Source of the DNA: Actinomycetes bacterium
GTDB taxonomy: Bacteria; Actinomycetota; Actinomycetes; Propionibacteriales; Propionibacteriaceae
Direction of reading: 5' to 3'
DNA length: 64,000 nt
NCBI GenBank assembly: GCA_023458095.1
Contig: JAEXAS010000014.1
Span: 1-64,000 of the forward strand
The notes under the pieces were generated by a model. It had not been told where the DNA came from. It was given only the letters and a program-made list of their open reading frames with translations, and made no database searches. Below are positions 33,951-43,540 of this stretch, one piece after another. The first letter of the stretch is position 1; each line of letters opens with the position of its first letter. The translations under genes and the position numbers were made by a program.

Positions 33951-36347
33951 TCAGGGCTGTTGGCGGGGCTTGCCCACCCGGTTGAGCACCGCCAACAGTG
34001 CCCGCAGCGCCGCGAAGGTGAAGCTGCCCCCCGAGTTGACCACCAGGCCACGCAGGGGCAGCTCATTGATGGCGATCGTAACCATGGCGGTGTTCGGATC
34101 CTCGGCGGTCAACCCCAGGCGCTTGGTGATCTCCGCCACCAGCGTGTGATGCAGCCGACGTCCCGACTTCGTTTGGGTGAGGTCGTTGACCGCTGAGTCC
34201 TCGTGCAGCGGCCACAGCGGTCGAGCCGCGGGCAGCACACCGCCGAGCAACTCGGCGAACTCCTCGTCGGTGGCGACCGCCGAGGCCGGACCGGCAACCG
34301 GGTGAACAACCTGCGCAGAGGCGATCTTGACGGTGGCTGTGGTGCGAATATCCCGGGAGGATGCGCCGATCCGCACCTCGTAGGCACCGGCTTCAACTCG
34401 CCAGGCGGCATCGGTCACATCCCAGACTGCGAAGCTGCGCTCGTCGGTTTCCAGCTCGACGCGGCTGCTCTGACCCGGCTCGAGGTACACCTTGGCGAAG
34501 GCCTTCAACTCCTGGTCAGGCCGGTGGACGGCGCTGGCCACCGGGTGCACGTAGAGCTGCACCACTTCGGCACCGGCCCGCGATCCGGTGTTGGTGATCT
34601 CCACCGAGATGATGCGGTCGGTCCCGCGTCCACGCACCTTCGCCTTGCCGTACTCGAAGCTGGTGTAGCTCAGACCGTGGCCGAAGCAGAACCGCGGCGC
34701 GACCGCGAAGCTGTCGTGGAATCGGTACCCCACGTAACAGGTCTCCTGGTATCGGATCTGGGTGGGGTGGTTGGCGAAGTTGGCGCTCGCGGGGAGCTCG
34801 TCGGCGCTGACCGGGAAGCTCTCCGCCAGCCGTCCGGCCGGTTCCCGGACGCCGAGCAGGATGTCGGCCACCGCCGACCCGCCGGCCTGACCGCCGAGGT
34901 AGGCCTCCAGAACGGCCGCCGGCTGGTCGGCCCATGGCATTTCGATCGGCGAGCCGTTCATGAGCACCACCGCCGTGCGCGGATTCGCCGAGGTCACGAC
35001 CTGAACCAGCTTCTCCATACCGTCGGGCAGTCGCAGATCGGAGCGGTCCAACCCTTCGGACTCTCGGTCCGGCGGCAGCCCGATCACCACCACGGCAACA
35101 TCGGCGACCGCCGCTGCGGCGCGTGCCTGGCTCAACAGTTCCGGGCTGCTCTGTCCGCAGGCCGGGTCGTAGCCGGGGCTGTAGCTGATCAGCTCGCCGA
35201 GCTGGCTTTGGAGACTGCCGAGCACGGTATCGAGCCGGGTCGGCTCCACCAGCGAGCTGCCGGCCCCCTGATAGCGCGGGGTTTGGGCGAAGGCGCCGAT
35301 CACAGCCAGGGATTCTGTTCCGGCCAACGGCAGCAGACCGTCATTGGTGAGCAGCACCGCACCGGCGGCGGCCGCCTGACAGGCCAACTGGTGGTGTTCG
35401 TCCAGATTCACCACGCCGCCGCGGGCGCGGCGCTCACTCACGGTTCGGAGCGCCAGCTCCACGATCCGTACACAGGATCGGTCGAGGTCGGCTTCGCTCA
35501 ACGAGCCTCGTGCCAGCGCGGCGCGGACCCTGGAGTCCCAGGCGCCGTTGCTGAAGGGCATCTCCAGATCCAGCCCGGCGGCGACTCCGGCAGGACGGTC
35601 GGCAACCGCGCACCAGTCACTCATCACCACGCCGTCGAAGCCCCATTCGGAGCGGAGGGTGTCGGTGAGGAGGCTGCGGGATTCGCCGGTGTGTTCGCCG
35701 TTGAGCAGGTTGTAGGAACTCATCACCGTCCACGGCTGAGCCTCGGTCACCGCGATTTCGAAGCCGGTCAGGTAGAGCTCACGCAGGGTGCGCTGGTCGA
35801 TGATGGAATCCGAGCGCATCCGCCAGGATTCCTGGTTGTTGCCGGCGAGGTGTTTGGGGCAGGCGCCCACGCCCTCGGCCTGAATGCCGCGCACCATTGC
35901 TGCGGCTGCCTTGCCGCTGAGCAGCGGGTCTTCGGAGAAGTATTCGAAGTTGCGCCCACCTGCCGGGTGTCGCTTCAGATTCAATCCCGGGCCGAGCACC
36001 ACGCCGATCTGTTCGGCGCGGGCTTCGCGGCCGATCGCCATGCCGACTTCTTCAAGAAGGCGCACGTCCCAGGTTGAGCCCAGGGTGACTGCGGGCGGAA
36101 AACAGGTCGCCGGTTCCGCCGGCCCCAGCCCCAGGCGATCCTCGGGGTCGGTCTGTTTGCGCAGCCCGTGCGGGCCGTCGGTGAGCATGACAGCGGGCAC
36201 ATTGTGTTCGAGGAGCCCAGTGGTATGCCACATGTCGCTGCCGGAAATCAGGTCGATCTTCTGGAGTTGAGTGAGCATCGAGACCACCCGCTCGGCCGCG
36301 TGGTGAAGCGTCTGCCCTGCGCCGGATCTCAGATACTCCGACGACAT
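33951..36347 (-). CDS. Glycoside hydrolase family 3 (beta-glucosidase type)
   Basis: A 798-residue enzyme without a signal peptide. The N-terminal barrel includes VPAVMLTDGPHGLRKQ, the CPKHLAGNNQESWRM segment and the nucleophile Asp in FDGVVMSDWCAVADRP. The second alpha/beta domain follows, then a fibronectin III-like domain (GAEVVQLYVHPVASAV, LKAFAKVYLEPGQSS) and a further helical C-terminus of about 100 residues. It hydrolyses beta-glucosides or related oligosaccharides in the cytosol. It converges on the ABC permease, 3 bases apart. Confidence 0.93.
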   Translation of the reverse strand: MSSEYLRSGAGQTLHHAAERVVSMLTQLQKIDLISGSDMWHTTGLLEHNVPAVMLTDGPHGLRKQTDPEDRLGLGPAEPATCFPPAVTLGSTWDVRLLEEVGMAIGREARAEQIGVVLGPGLNLKRHPAGGRNFEYFSEDPLLSGKAAAAMVRGIQAEGVGACPKHLAGNNQESWRMRSDSIIDQRTLRELYLTGFEIAVTEAQPWTVMSSYNLLNGEHTGESRSLLTDTLRSEWGFDGVVMSDWCAVADRPAGVAAGLDLEMPFSNGAWDSRVRAALARGSLSEADLDRSCVRIVELALRTVSERRARGGVVNLDEHHQLACQAAAAGAVLLTNDGLLPLAGTESLAVIGAFAQTPRYQGAGSSLVEPTRLDTVLGSLQSQLGELISYSPGYDPACGQSSPELLSQARAAAAVADVAVVVIGLPPDRESEGLDRSDLRLPDGMEKLVQVVTSANPRTAVVLMNGSPIEMPWADQPAAVLEAYLGGQAGGSAVADILLGVREPAGRLAESFPVSADELPASANFANHPTQIRYQETCYVGYRFHDSFAVAPRFCFGHGLSYTSFEYGKAKVRGRGTDRIISVEITNTGSRAGAEVVQLYVHPVASAVHRPDQELKAFAKVYLEPGQSSRVELETDERSFAVWDVTDAAWRVEAGAYEVRIGASSRDIRTTATVKIASAQVVHPVAGPASAVATDEEFAELLGGVLPAARPLWPLHEDSAVNDLTQTKSGRRLHHTLVAEITKRLGLTAEDPNTAMVTIAINELPLRGLVVNSGGSFTFAALRALLAVLNRVGKPRQQP

Positions 36348-36442
36348 CCTCGGCTCCTCTCACCGGACTAGTGCCATGGACGATGTTAGACAGGTTCGCC
36401 TGCGATCCCGGGAGCGACTCCAGCCAACGGTGAAACGTTCAA

Positions 36443-37360
36443 TCAATCGATGGCCAGGCGGCGGCAAACCTCGATCAGAGCGTCAGTGGCCGCCGGGTCA
36501 GCGTGATTGATCAGATGCTGGGTAACCGCAATCAGCGCCGAGGCCTGCGTGGGCAGATCAAGCTGCGGCCACGGATCACCACTGGCGGGAATGGCGGGGC
36601 CACCCGCATCCCGATAGGAGTCCAACAACACGTTCCAGGCCTCGTCATCCAGGAGGCCGGCCGCCCAGAACGCTGCCGGGGTCGCCAAATCCCAGGCCGG
36701 GTTTCCGATCCCGAAGTTGTCGATGTCCATCAGCTTCCAACTGCGCCGCAGCGGGGTGTGGCCCAGTTGGCCAAGGTGGAAGTCGCCGTGAGCGAAAGTG
36801 ACGCGTCCCGGCTCTGCCAACTGTTCGACCAAGGTGTCGCCGATGCCCGCCAGCCACGCCAGGTCGGGGTGCTCGTCGCGCAGGTAGACCACTGCCCGCT
36901 CCAGGCGGGTATGGCCGCCCAGGCGGGGCGGATCGTCCCTGATAGGCAGGCGGTGCAACTTAGCCAGCAGGGCGCCGACCTCGGGCCACGGCGGAGTATC
37001 GATGGTGCCCAGCACGCTCACCCGCGGCCAGATCGTGGCCAGTCGATGGTGGGGCGCTTCGAACGGCCCGAAGATCAACGGCTGAATCCACAGTCGGTCG
37101 ATGTCGGGTCCGGCCAAGCAGTGCACGCGCCGGGTCAGCCGATCGCGGTCGGTGCGGGCGCCATGAATCTTCACGATCACCCCGGCGCAGATATACACCT
37201 GGGAGTGCACCGGTGCGATCGGACGGGTCGGCAGCCCGTAGGTGAGCAAGGGCACCACCGGGGTGGTATCGGTGACACGCGGATCCTGGGCGGCCGCAAC
37301 CGTGCGAATCCATTGCGCCAGTTCCGGGGACGGCAGCGGCACCGTCGTGGGACCGGGCAT
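36443..37360 (-). CDS. Aminoglycoside phosphotransferase (APH) family protein
   Basis: A 305-residue kinase-fold protein with the catalytic loop VTFAHGDFHLGQLGHTPL and metal-binding DIDNFGIGNPAWDLATPAAF. The nucleotide-binding front is present in weaker form (YICAGVIVKIHGARTDRDRL). Members phosphorylate antibiotics, sugars, choline or other small molecules; nothing here points to true aminoglycoside resistance. It is a stand-alone gene, divergent from a two-component system. Confidence 0.85.
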   Translation of the reverse strand: MPGPTTVPLPSPELAQWIRTVAAAQDPRVTDTTPVVPLLTYGLPTRPIAPVHSQVYICAGVIVKIHGARTDRDRLTRRVHCLAGPDIDRLWIQPLIFGPFEAPHHRLATIWPRVSVLGTIDTPPWPEVGALLAKLHRLPIRDDPPRLGGHTRLERAVVYLRDEHPDLAWLAGIGDTLVEQLAEPGRVTFAHGDFHLGQLGHTPLRRSWKLMDIDNFGIGNPAWDLATPAAFWAAGLLDDEAWNVLLDSYRDAGGPAIPASGDPWPQLDLPTQASALIAVTQHLINHADPAATDALIEVCRRLAID

Positions 37361-37463
37361 CCACTTCTCCCTACCTGTTTTCGAACTGCCGCCTCACACT
37401 AGCGCCCACAACGCCTCAAAGGTGGAGTTAGCGCTACTGAATTCCCGGTGATCCCCGACCACT

Positions 37464-38681
37464 ATGGATCAGGTGAGCAGTCCCTCCTTCGACCCGTACG
37501 CCAACATCAAGGCGACGTTGGCGATTCCGCGCAACCCTCTGACCATCGTCGCCAGCCCGCTCGCATGGCGTTCGGTGTTGTATTGCGCCACCTCGGTCGT
37601 CTTCGGCTGGTTCAGCCTGCTGGTCGGAATCGTCGGCTTTCTCGGCTTCCCTTGGGTGAGCGAGGCCACCCACCAGATCGAACGGCGTCGCGTGATGATG
37701 CTCGGGCTGGCCGAATTCGCCGATCCGGATCTGGCCCCACCCAGTTGGCAGACCATGCTGCGCGGCAAGAATCACCGCTCACTGGCTACCTGGGCCACCA
37801 CGGTCGCTTTCGCTATGGTCGACACCGTGCCGGGCATCGGGCTGAGCATCGCCATCATCGCCGGGGTCACCTGGCTTCAGAACTCGTTGAGTCTAGGCCG
37901 CAGCGGCGTCGATGCCGTCTTCAGCCTGGTCTGGACCTACCTGTGGCTCACCATCGGCCTGTATGTGGCGTGGGCTCTGGCTGCGGTGCAAGCCTTCACC
38001 CTCAGCGCAGTCGTCCGCCCTGACCCAGTGCTGGGTCAGCAGGTGGCTCAGCTCACCAACTCCCGTAGTGAGTTGGTGGATCTGTTCGAGGCGGAGCGAC
38101 GCCGGATCGAACGTGACCTCCACGATGGCGCCCAACAACACCTGGTGGTGTCGACCATGCGCCTGGGGGAGGCGGTGTACTGGTTGGACAAGGCTGATAC
38201 CGACAGCGCCCGCGAGGCGGTGCTGCAGGCCCAATCCTCGGTGGAGAATGCGCTGAGCGCGCTGCGCGACACCATCCATGGCATTCACCCGCAGGTGCTT
38301 TCCGATCGCGGCCTGCTGGCGGCAGTGGAGGAGCTGGCGGCCCGCCAGCCGGTGCCCACCGCCTTCGTCCTCGCCGGCACCGCGATCCCCCTGCCCCCAC
38401 AACTGGAAAGCGCTGCCTACTACGTTGCCAGTGAGGCACTGACCAACGTCAGTCGACATTCCCGGGCAACGCAAGCGACTATCCGTCTGGACTACGACGC
38501 CCGCCGCCTGCTGCTGCAAGTCCTGGACAACGGAGCCGGCGGCGCCACCCTGGTCCCCGGACACGGAATCAGCGGCCTGGCCGAGCGTACCGGTACCGCC
38601 GGCGGAACCCTGGAGTTGTCGAGCCCGGTCGGTGGACCGACCGTGGTGAGCGTGACCTTCCCCTACCATCGACATTCATGA
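37464..38681 (+). CDS. Sensor histidine kinase, NarL/LiaS type
   Basis: A 405-residue kinase. The N-terminal half is a membrane sensor with four hydrophobic segments (AWRSVLYCATSVVFGWFSLL through WLTIGLYVAWALAAVQAF). The HisKA_3 box is ERRRIERDLHDGAQQHLVV with the phospho-His in DLHDG. The ATPase part has YYVASEALTNVSRHSRATQ (N box), DNGAGGATLVPGHGISGLAER (G boxes). It pairs with the response regulator whose start overlaps its stop (ATGA). The signal is unknown; such cell-envelope sensors often respond to antibiotics. Confidence 0.92.
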   Translation: MDQVSSPSFDPYANIKATLAIPRNPLTIVASPLAWRSVLYCATSVVFGWFSLLVGIVGFLGFPWVSEATHQIERRRVMMLGLAEFADPDLAPPSWQTMLRGKNHRSLATWATTVAFAMVDTVPGIGLSIAIIAGVTWLQNSLSLGRSGVDAVFSLVWTYLWLTIGLYVAWALAAVQAFTLSAVVRPDPVLGQQVAQLTNSRSELVDLFEAERRRIERDLHDGAQQHLVVSTMRLGEAVYWLDKADTDSAREAVLQAQSSVENALSALRDTIHGIHPQVLSDRGLLAAVEELAARQPVPTAFVLAGTAIPLPPQLESAAYYVASEALTNVSRHSRATQATIRLDYDARRLLLQVLDNGAGGATLVPGHGISGLAERTGTAGGTLELSSPVGGPTVVSVTFPYHRHS

Positions 38682-39349
38682 GGTTGGTTCTGGCCGATGA
38701 CGCCGCCCTGCTGCGCGCCGGGCTGGTGGGCCTGCTCGAGCGGGCCGGTCACGAAGTCGTCGCCGAACTGGAGGACGCACCCTCCCTGGTGAGTGCGGTC
38801 TTCGCGTTGAACGAGCGCGGCGAACTGCCGGAGCTGGTCGTCACCGACGTCCGTATGCCGCCCACCATGACCGATGACGGCTTGCGCGCCGCCGTCCAGA
38901 TCCGCAGCGTCTTCCCCCAACTGCCGGTGCTGGTGCTCAGCCAGTACGTCGCCCCGGCCTATGCCCAGGTGTTGCTGGACGCAGCATCCGAGCCGAACGC
39001 ACCGGGCACCGGATACCTGCTCAAGGAACGGGTCGGCCGGGTGGCCGACTTCTTGAAGTCGGTCGACCTGGTCGCCAGTGGCGGCATGGTGATCGATCCC
39101 GAGGTCGTGCGTTCGCTGCTGCGTTCGCGGCGCGGCGACTCCAGGCTGGAACGGCTCACACCCCGCGAACTGGAGGTGCTGGAGTTGATGGCCGACGGGT
39201 CGTCGAACTCCCAGATCGCCGACACCTTGGTGGTGTCGGCCGCGGCGGTCGCCAAACATGTGGCCAATGTCTTCGCCAAACTCGATCTGGGCCCCGACGA
39301 GGAGAACCGGCGGGTGCGCGCTGTGCTCACCTATCTCAACGCGAGCTGA
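38678..39349 (+). CDS. LuxR/NarL-type response regulator
   Basis: A 223-residue regulator: receiver with VLADDAALLRAGLVGLLERA, phospho-acceptor Asp in LVVTDVRMPPTMTDDGL, conserved Lys in GYLLKERVG. The LuxR helix-turn-helix is LTPRELEVLELMADGSSNSQ followed by IADTLVVSAAAVAKHVANVF. It is co-translated with the kinase. The TDVRMPPTxTDDGL phosphorylation loop is typical of actinobacterial pairs of this type. Confidence 0.92.
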   Translation: MRLVLADDAALLRAGLVGLLERAGHEVVAELEDAPSLVSAVFALNERGELPELVVTDVRMPPTMTDDGLRAAVQIRSVFPQLPVLVLSQYVAPAYAQVLLDAASEPNAPGTGYLLKERVGRVADFLKSVDLVASGGMVIDPEVVRSLLRSRRGDSRLERLTPRELEVLELMADGSSNSQIADTLVVSAAAVAKHVANVFAKLDLGPDEENRRVRAVLTYLNAS

Positions 39350-39364
39350 CCAAGCGCATCCGCC

Positions 39365-40648
39365 TTACATCAACGGGGATGCCGTGGCGACGTCGGCAAC
39401 GACCTCATCGACCTCAAGGTGCTCCCGGCGGCGCGATCGAAGCTGCCGAACCTCCCGCGAGAACAGCGCCAGCCCCGTCACGACCGTGGCGATCACACCG
39501 GCACCGATGAGCGACTCATGCACCCCGAAGGCGAGGATCGCCGGTCCGGCCAGGATCAAGCCCAACGGGCCCAGCATCAACGAGCCGAGCGCGTCATAGG
39601 AGGCGACCCGCGACAGAGACTCCGGAGGCACCTCGTCCTGCATAGTCGTCATCCACAACACTCCGTAGAGGTCAAAGGCGACACCGAGCAGGAACATCGA
39701 CCCGATCAAGGCCCACATCGGCGCGCTGAGTCCCAACAGGATTGCGGGCAGACCCGAGATCAGGGAGAACAACGTGGCTGTCAGAATCGGGCGCCGCGGC
39801 TGCCAGAACATCGACATCAGGACGCCGACGATGGCCCCGACGGCCTGGCCGGCCAAGATGATCGTCCAGGCACCGGCACCGCCGAGTTCTTCATCGGCGA
39901 CCACGGGCCCCAGAACCCCTTCGGAGGCCTGCAACATCATGACCATGAAGGCCCACTGCACCACGACCACCCACAGCCACTGGCGGGAGGAGAACTCGCT
40001 CCAGCCCTCGACGAGCTGGCGAATCGGGTGTTGTCCCTCGCCGGCGATCGTTCCACGCTGATTGGGCAGCAGCATCAAACAGGCAGCAGCCAGTGCGAAG
40101 AGCCCACCGGCTACCACCAGCGCCCAGCCGGCTCCCAGCAGCACGACCACAGCGCCACCGCTCACCACCCCCAGGAGGCGGGAGGCTGAGGCGCCCATGG
40201 CCAGCCAGGCATTCGCCGTCTGCCGCTGCAAGGCGGGCACGAGGTCGGGAATGATGCCGTTCAAGGCCGGGTAGACGATCCCGGCGGCCACGCCGGAGAT
40301 CGCCGCGGCCGTGCACATCAGCCATAGCGGAGTGTGTCCGGCCAGCATCATCACGCCGATGCCGATCCATCCCAGTGCGGCCAACGCCTCACCGATCATG
40401 AGCACGACCTTGCGCGGGTAGCGGTCGGCAACAACCCCGCCGACCAGGGTGAAGATCGCCAGGGGAGCCATATTGGCCGCCAGCACTATCGACAAGGTGC
40501 CGGCGTCAGCACCGGGCAAGGCCAGGATTCCGAACGCCAAAGCCACCGGGGAGAAGGCCATGCCCAGCATCGACAGTGTGCGCGCAACCAGCAGCACCAC
40601 GAAGGGTTGGTTCGCCAAGAGGGCGCGCGTTTGACTGGAGGGGGACAT
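39365..40648 (-). CDS. MFS transporter, EntS-like exporter
   Basis: ATG 40648 gives the expected start MSPSSQTRALLANQPFVVLL; an open frame continues upstream without support. The 427-residue protein has 12 predicted helices and the motif A-like loop GGVVADRYPRKVVLMIGEAL after helix 2. Similarity of layout is to the MFS_3/EntS group that exports siderophores or drugs. It converges with the response regulator and is divergent from the DHFR-like gene. Confidence 0.85.
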   Translation of the reverse strand: MSPSSQTRALLANQPFVVLLVARTLSMLGMAFSPVALAFGILALPGADAGTLSIVLAANMAPLAIFTLVGGVVADRYPRKVVLMIGEALAALGWIGIGVMMLAGHTPLWLMCTAAAISGVAAGIVYPALNGIIPDLVPALQRQTANAWLAMGASASRLLGVVSGGAVVVLLGAGWALVVAGGLFALAAACLMLLPNQRGTIAGEGQHPIRQLVEGWSEFSSRQWLWVVVVQWAFMVMMLQASEGVLGPVVADEELGGAGAWTIILAGQAVGAIVGVLMSMFWQPRRPILTATLFSLISGLPAILLGLSAPMWALIGSMFLLGVAFDLYGVLWMTTMQDEVPPESLSRVASYDALGSLMLGPLGLILAGPAILAFGVHESLIGAGVIATVVTGLALFSREVRQLRSRRREHLEVDEVVADVATASPLM

Positions 40649-40799
40649 GGTTATCGGTCTTTCAAAGTGTTCTGTGACTAGGCAGCCTCTCAGTATGTCA
40701 TTACCTTTGAGGGAGCCCCAAATCGGTCTCACCGATGGCACTCGGCATCCTTAGGGACAGCGCCAGGTCCGCAAGGGGAGGTTCTCGAAAGGAGTATCC

Positions 40800-41357
40800 A
40801 TGACTCGCTCGTGGACCGGACGGGTCTTCATCGCCGCCAGCCTGGACGGCTTCATCGCCCGCACTGACGGCGACATCTCCTGGCTCACCGACCCGGAGCC
40901 TGGACCAAACCACCATCTACCGCACAGCGATGCGTCCGCGTTGGAGTGGGAACAGTTCTTCGGCGAGGTGGATCATCTGGTGATGGGTCGGGGCACCTAC
41001 GAGAAGGTGCTCAGTTTCGACACCTGGCCCTACCCCGGCAAGCCGGTCGTGGTGCTCTCCACGACCCTGCAGACCACCGATCCCCGCATCATCGTCTGCC
41101 GAACCCTCGATGAGGTCGTGGCACTGCTGGATGCTCGCGCCGCGCAGGTCTACGTCGACGGCGGAAAGGTGATCCAGGCCTTTCTGCGGGCCGACCTGAT
41201 CGATGAGATCACCGTGACCTGGGTCCCGGTGATTCTCGGACGCGGGCTGCCGCTGTTCGGCGACCTGGATCGCGATGTCCGGCTGGAGTTGGTCGCGACC
41301 CATGCCAGCGGCGCGGGTTTGGTGCACGCCACTTATCGGGTCTACCGGGAGCGCTGA
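40800..41357 (+). CDS. Dihydrofolate reductase family (RibD C-terminal) protein
   Basis: ATG 40800 behind AAAGGAG. The 185-residue protein begins GRVFIAASLDGFIARTDGDI, has VMGRGTYEKVLSFDTWPYPG, KPVVVLSTTL, VYVDGGKVIQAFLRADLIDE and ITVTWVPVILGRGLPLFGD, the standard RibD_C/YyaP layout. It uses NADPH; the substrate of these stand-alone proteins is mostly unknown. It is not a classical DHFR. Confidence 0.9.
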   Translation: MTRSWTGRVFIAASLDGFIARTDGDISWLTDPEPGPNHHLPHSDASALEWEQFFGEVDHLVMGRGTYEKVLSFDTWPYPGKPVVVLSTTLQTTDPRIIVCRTLDEVVALLDARAAQVYVDGGKVIQAFLRADLIDEITVTWVPVILGRGLPLFGDLDRDVRLELVATHASGAGLVHATYRVYRER

Positions 41358-41390
41358 TTCCCACCGCCCGACGGCGGCAACCCGACCGGC

Positions 41391-41534
41391 TCAGGGGCAA
41401 CCTGGCCAGTACGGAAAGTAGTCGCAGATCCCGGGAACCGGCGCCGCGGAATCCGGCTCTCCCGACAGAGACAAGACCAAGCCGACTACGGCGACGCAGG
41501 CGATGACCACCAGCGGCGAAAGGAGTCGATTCAT
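41391..41534 (-). CDS. Small exported or membrane-anchored peptide
   Basis: ATG 41534 gives 47 residues: a hydrophobic N-terminus (LLSPLVVIACVAVVGLVLSL, about residues 4-23), then a short Pro-rich outer segment ending CDYFPYWPGCP, where two cysteines flank aromatic residues and could form a disulfide loop. The frame is open upstream, but this start matches a signal or anchor. It is divergent from a histidine kinase gene. No family recognised. Confidence 0.45.
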   Translation of the reverse strand: MNRLLSPLVVIACVAVVGLVLSLSGEPDSAAPVPGICDYFPYWPGCP

Positions 41535-41707
41535 GCCTCCACTGTCGAGGGGGCTCCGACGACCCAACAGTCGATCAGGCCACTCCTGCCCGAGTGGCCG
41601 GAGCAGGTGTGACCATTCGGGCAGCCACCACGCGGCGATCCTGACCAACTGGACTATCGTGACTCTCGATGTCGAGACAGGTTCACGGCAGTAGCAAAGG
41701 GGTGGTG

Positions 41708-42850
41708 ATGGCGGAACACCGGCGACTCAAAGGCTCCAACGCCGTGATCACTCACCTGGTTGAGCGCGGCCAGGTCGAGCCGATTCTGGCCGGGTCGCTC
41801 GCCATCTTGATCCTCACGATCGATCTTGCTTTCAACGTCGCCTGGCAAACCCTGGCACTGGATCTGCTCGCCTGCGCAGCAGCCGCCGTGACACCACGAT
41901 GGCCACGCCTGGCCGGTACGGCGCTGGGCCTGATCGTGGCCAGTTACGTCTTCCTGCCCCCAGAGTGGTCAACCTTGGGCGAGTACGCCCTCATCATTCC
42001 GATCCTCGGCACCGGCATGAGCGGGCGTAGCCGCACCCGCGCGGTCATGAGTGTGGCCTATTTCGTTGTTCTGGCCGCCAACCTCTGGGATGACACCCCG
42101 CCTGACGTGACCCCCATCTATGGCGTTATCGCCTGGGCTGTGATCATCGCCGCGTTCTGGTTCATCGGGAGCGCCTTCGCCGCCTTGATCGAGGCGACCC
42201 ATGCCGCCCAACGAGCCGAGCTGCTGCGGCAGCGGCAAGCCTTGGCCCGCGGCATCCATGACACAGTGGCTCGCTCGCTGACCCGGGTCACCATGGCGGC
42301 GGAGCGATCCCGGCTGCGCGGCGAAACCACCGCCTCCGATCTGGAGACCATCTCCGATGCTGCCGCGCGCAGTGCCGAGGAGCTGCGGTGGCTGATGGCC
42401 CTGCTTGCCGAGGACAGCGAGACGTTGACCCTCACCACCAACAGCCCCCTCGACAAGACTCTGAGCGAGGCCCGCACCGATCTGGGACGCCACGGTTTCG
42501 CGGTGACCCTCAGCATCACCGGCTCACTGACGGCGCTGACTCCCGACCAGTCCGAGCTCCTGGGCTCGGTTTCGGCTGAAGCGGCGGCCAACATCATCAA
42601 GCATGGCCAGCCCGACACCGCCTGCGCCGTCATCGTCGACATCGGCGAGGACCTTGCCGAAATCGCGTTCGTCAACCAGGTTCGCCTCGACGCCGAACCA
42701 AAGCAGGCGATCTCGCTGGGCTGGGAGAACATGCGCCAACGACTGGCCCGCCTGGGTGGCGAGCTCGAGCAGGAGAGTTCCTCCGAGCAGTGGATCACGC
42801 GGGTGCGGTTGCCCATTGGCACCGCAAAGGTTCCTGGTCAGGTCGCCTGA
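41708..42850 (+). CDS. Sensor histidine kinase, HisKA_3 type
   Basis: ATG 41708 (AAAGGGG box) is preferred over ATG 41669. About 380 residues: four to five membrane helices in the first 150 residues, then RQRQALARGIHDTVARSLTR, in which HD(T) is the phospho-His motif, and a C-terminal ATPase domain with SVSAEAAANIIKHGQPDTAC and LGWENMRQRLARLGGELEQE. It pairs with the response regulator 1 base later. The G boxes look shortened (IAFVNQVRLD in place of the usual DNG), but the ending is normal. Confidence 0.88.
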   Translation: MAEHRRLKGSNAVITHLVERGQVEPILAGSLAILILTIDLAFNVAWQTLALDLLACAAAAVTPRWPRLAGTALGLIVASYVFLPPEWSTLGEYALIIPILGTGMSGRSRTRAVMSVAYFVVLAANLWDDTPPDVTPIYGVIAWAVIIAAFWFIGSAFAALIEATHAAQRAELLRQRQALARGIHDTVARSLTRVTMAAERSRLRGETTASDLETISDAAARSAEELRWLMALLAEDSETLTLTTNSPLDKTLSEARTDLGRHGFAVTLSITGSLTALTPDQSELLGSVSAEAAANIIKHGQPDTACAVIVDIGEDLAEIAFVNQVRLDAEPKQAISLGWENMRQRLARLGGELEQESSSEQWITRVRLPIGTAKVPGQVA

Positions 42851-42851
42851 G

Positions 42852-43490
42852 ATGACTGCTTCGCGTTCTTCGGTGATCACCGTCGCTGTGGCTGATGACG
42901 ACCTCTTCGTCCGCGATCACCTCAGCGACTATCTGGCCGCAACCGCCGATCTGGAGCTCCTCGCCACCTGCGCGAACGGGGAGCAACTGGTTGCCCAGGT
43001 TCAGCAGCGCCCACCCGATGTGGTGCTGATGGACATTCAGATGCCGCTCATGGACGGCCTCCAGGCCACGCGCGCGGTGTGCGCCCTGGCACCATCAGTT
43101 CGAGTGATCGCGCTGACGTCCTTCGGCGACGACTCCGCCGTGGCGGCCATGTTGGAAGCCGGCGCGGTGGGGTTCCTGCTGAAGAGCACCAAGCCCGAAG
43201 GCGTCTTCGAAGCTATCCGCGCCGCCCACCACGGTCTGGCGGTCATTCCGCCCGATGTCGCTCGCCGGTGGAGTGCGACCCATCACCGGCCACAGGCGCC
43301 ACAGCTCACCGACCGCGAGCAGCAACTCTTGGGATTGCTCGCCCAGGGAATGACCAACAAGCAGATCGGGCAGGCGCTGTTCGTCTCGGCTTCCACAGCC
43401 AAACAGGGCGTCCATGAACTCATGGGAAAGCTGGGTGCCACCTCGCGCACAGCCGTGGTCGCCCGAGCCCATCAACTGGGTCTGCTCTGA
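42852..43490 (+). CDS. LuxR/NarL-type response regulator
   Basis: ATG 42852 lies just behind the kinase stop. The 212-residue protein has the receiver TVAVADDDLFVRDHLSDYLA, phospho-Asp in DVVLMDIQMPLMDGLQATRA, Lys in VGFLLKSTKPEG, and HTH LTDREQQLLGLLAQGMTNKQ with IGQALFVSASTAKQGVHELM. The usual T-V-K of the recognition helix is T-A-K here. It is probably followed by a terminator at 43516. Confidence 0.92.
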   Translation: MTASRSSVITVAVADDDLFVRDHLSDYLAATADLELLATCANGEQLVAQVQQRPPDVVLMDIQMPLMDGLQATRAVCALAPSVRVIALTSFGDDSAVAAMLEAGAVGFLLKSTKPEGVFEAIRAAHHGLAVIPPDVARRWSATHHRPQAPQLTDREQQLLGLLAQGMTNKQIGQALFVSASTAKQGVHELMGKLGATSRTAVVARAHQLGLL

Positions 43491-43515
43491 ATCTGCAACC
43501 AGCCCTGAATCTGCA

Positions 43516-43540
43516 AGCCAGCCCTGAACTAGGGCTGGCT
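43516..43540 (+). terminator. 10-bp hairpin after response regulator
   Basis: AGCCAGCCCT, loop GAACT, AGGGCTGGCT; a perfect stem 25 bases after the stop. The two preceding short direct copies of CAGCCCTGAA are part of the same sequence. No T tract. Confidence 0.5.

Noticed and set aside
34203..36077. 624-codon plus-strand frame opposite the GH3 gene
   Set aside because: The minus strand has full GH3 motifs; the plus frame is Gly/Arg/His-rich with no recognisable fold.
36443..37360. True aminoglycoside-resistance gene
   Set aside because: Only generic APH-fold motifs are visible and the context is not a resistance locus.
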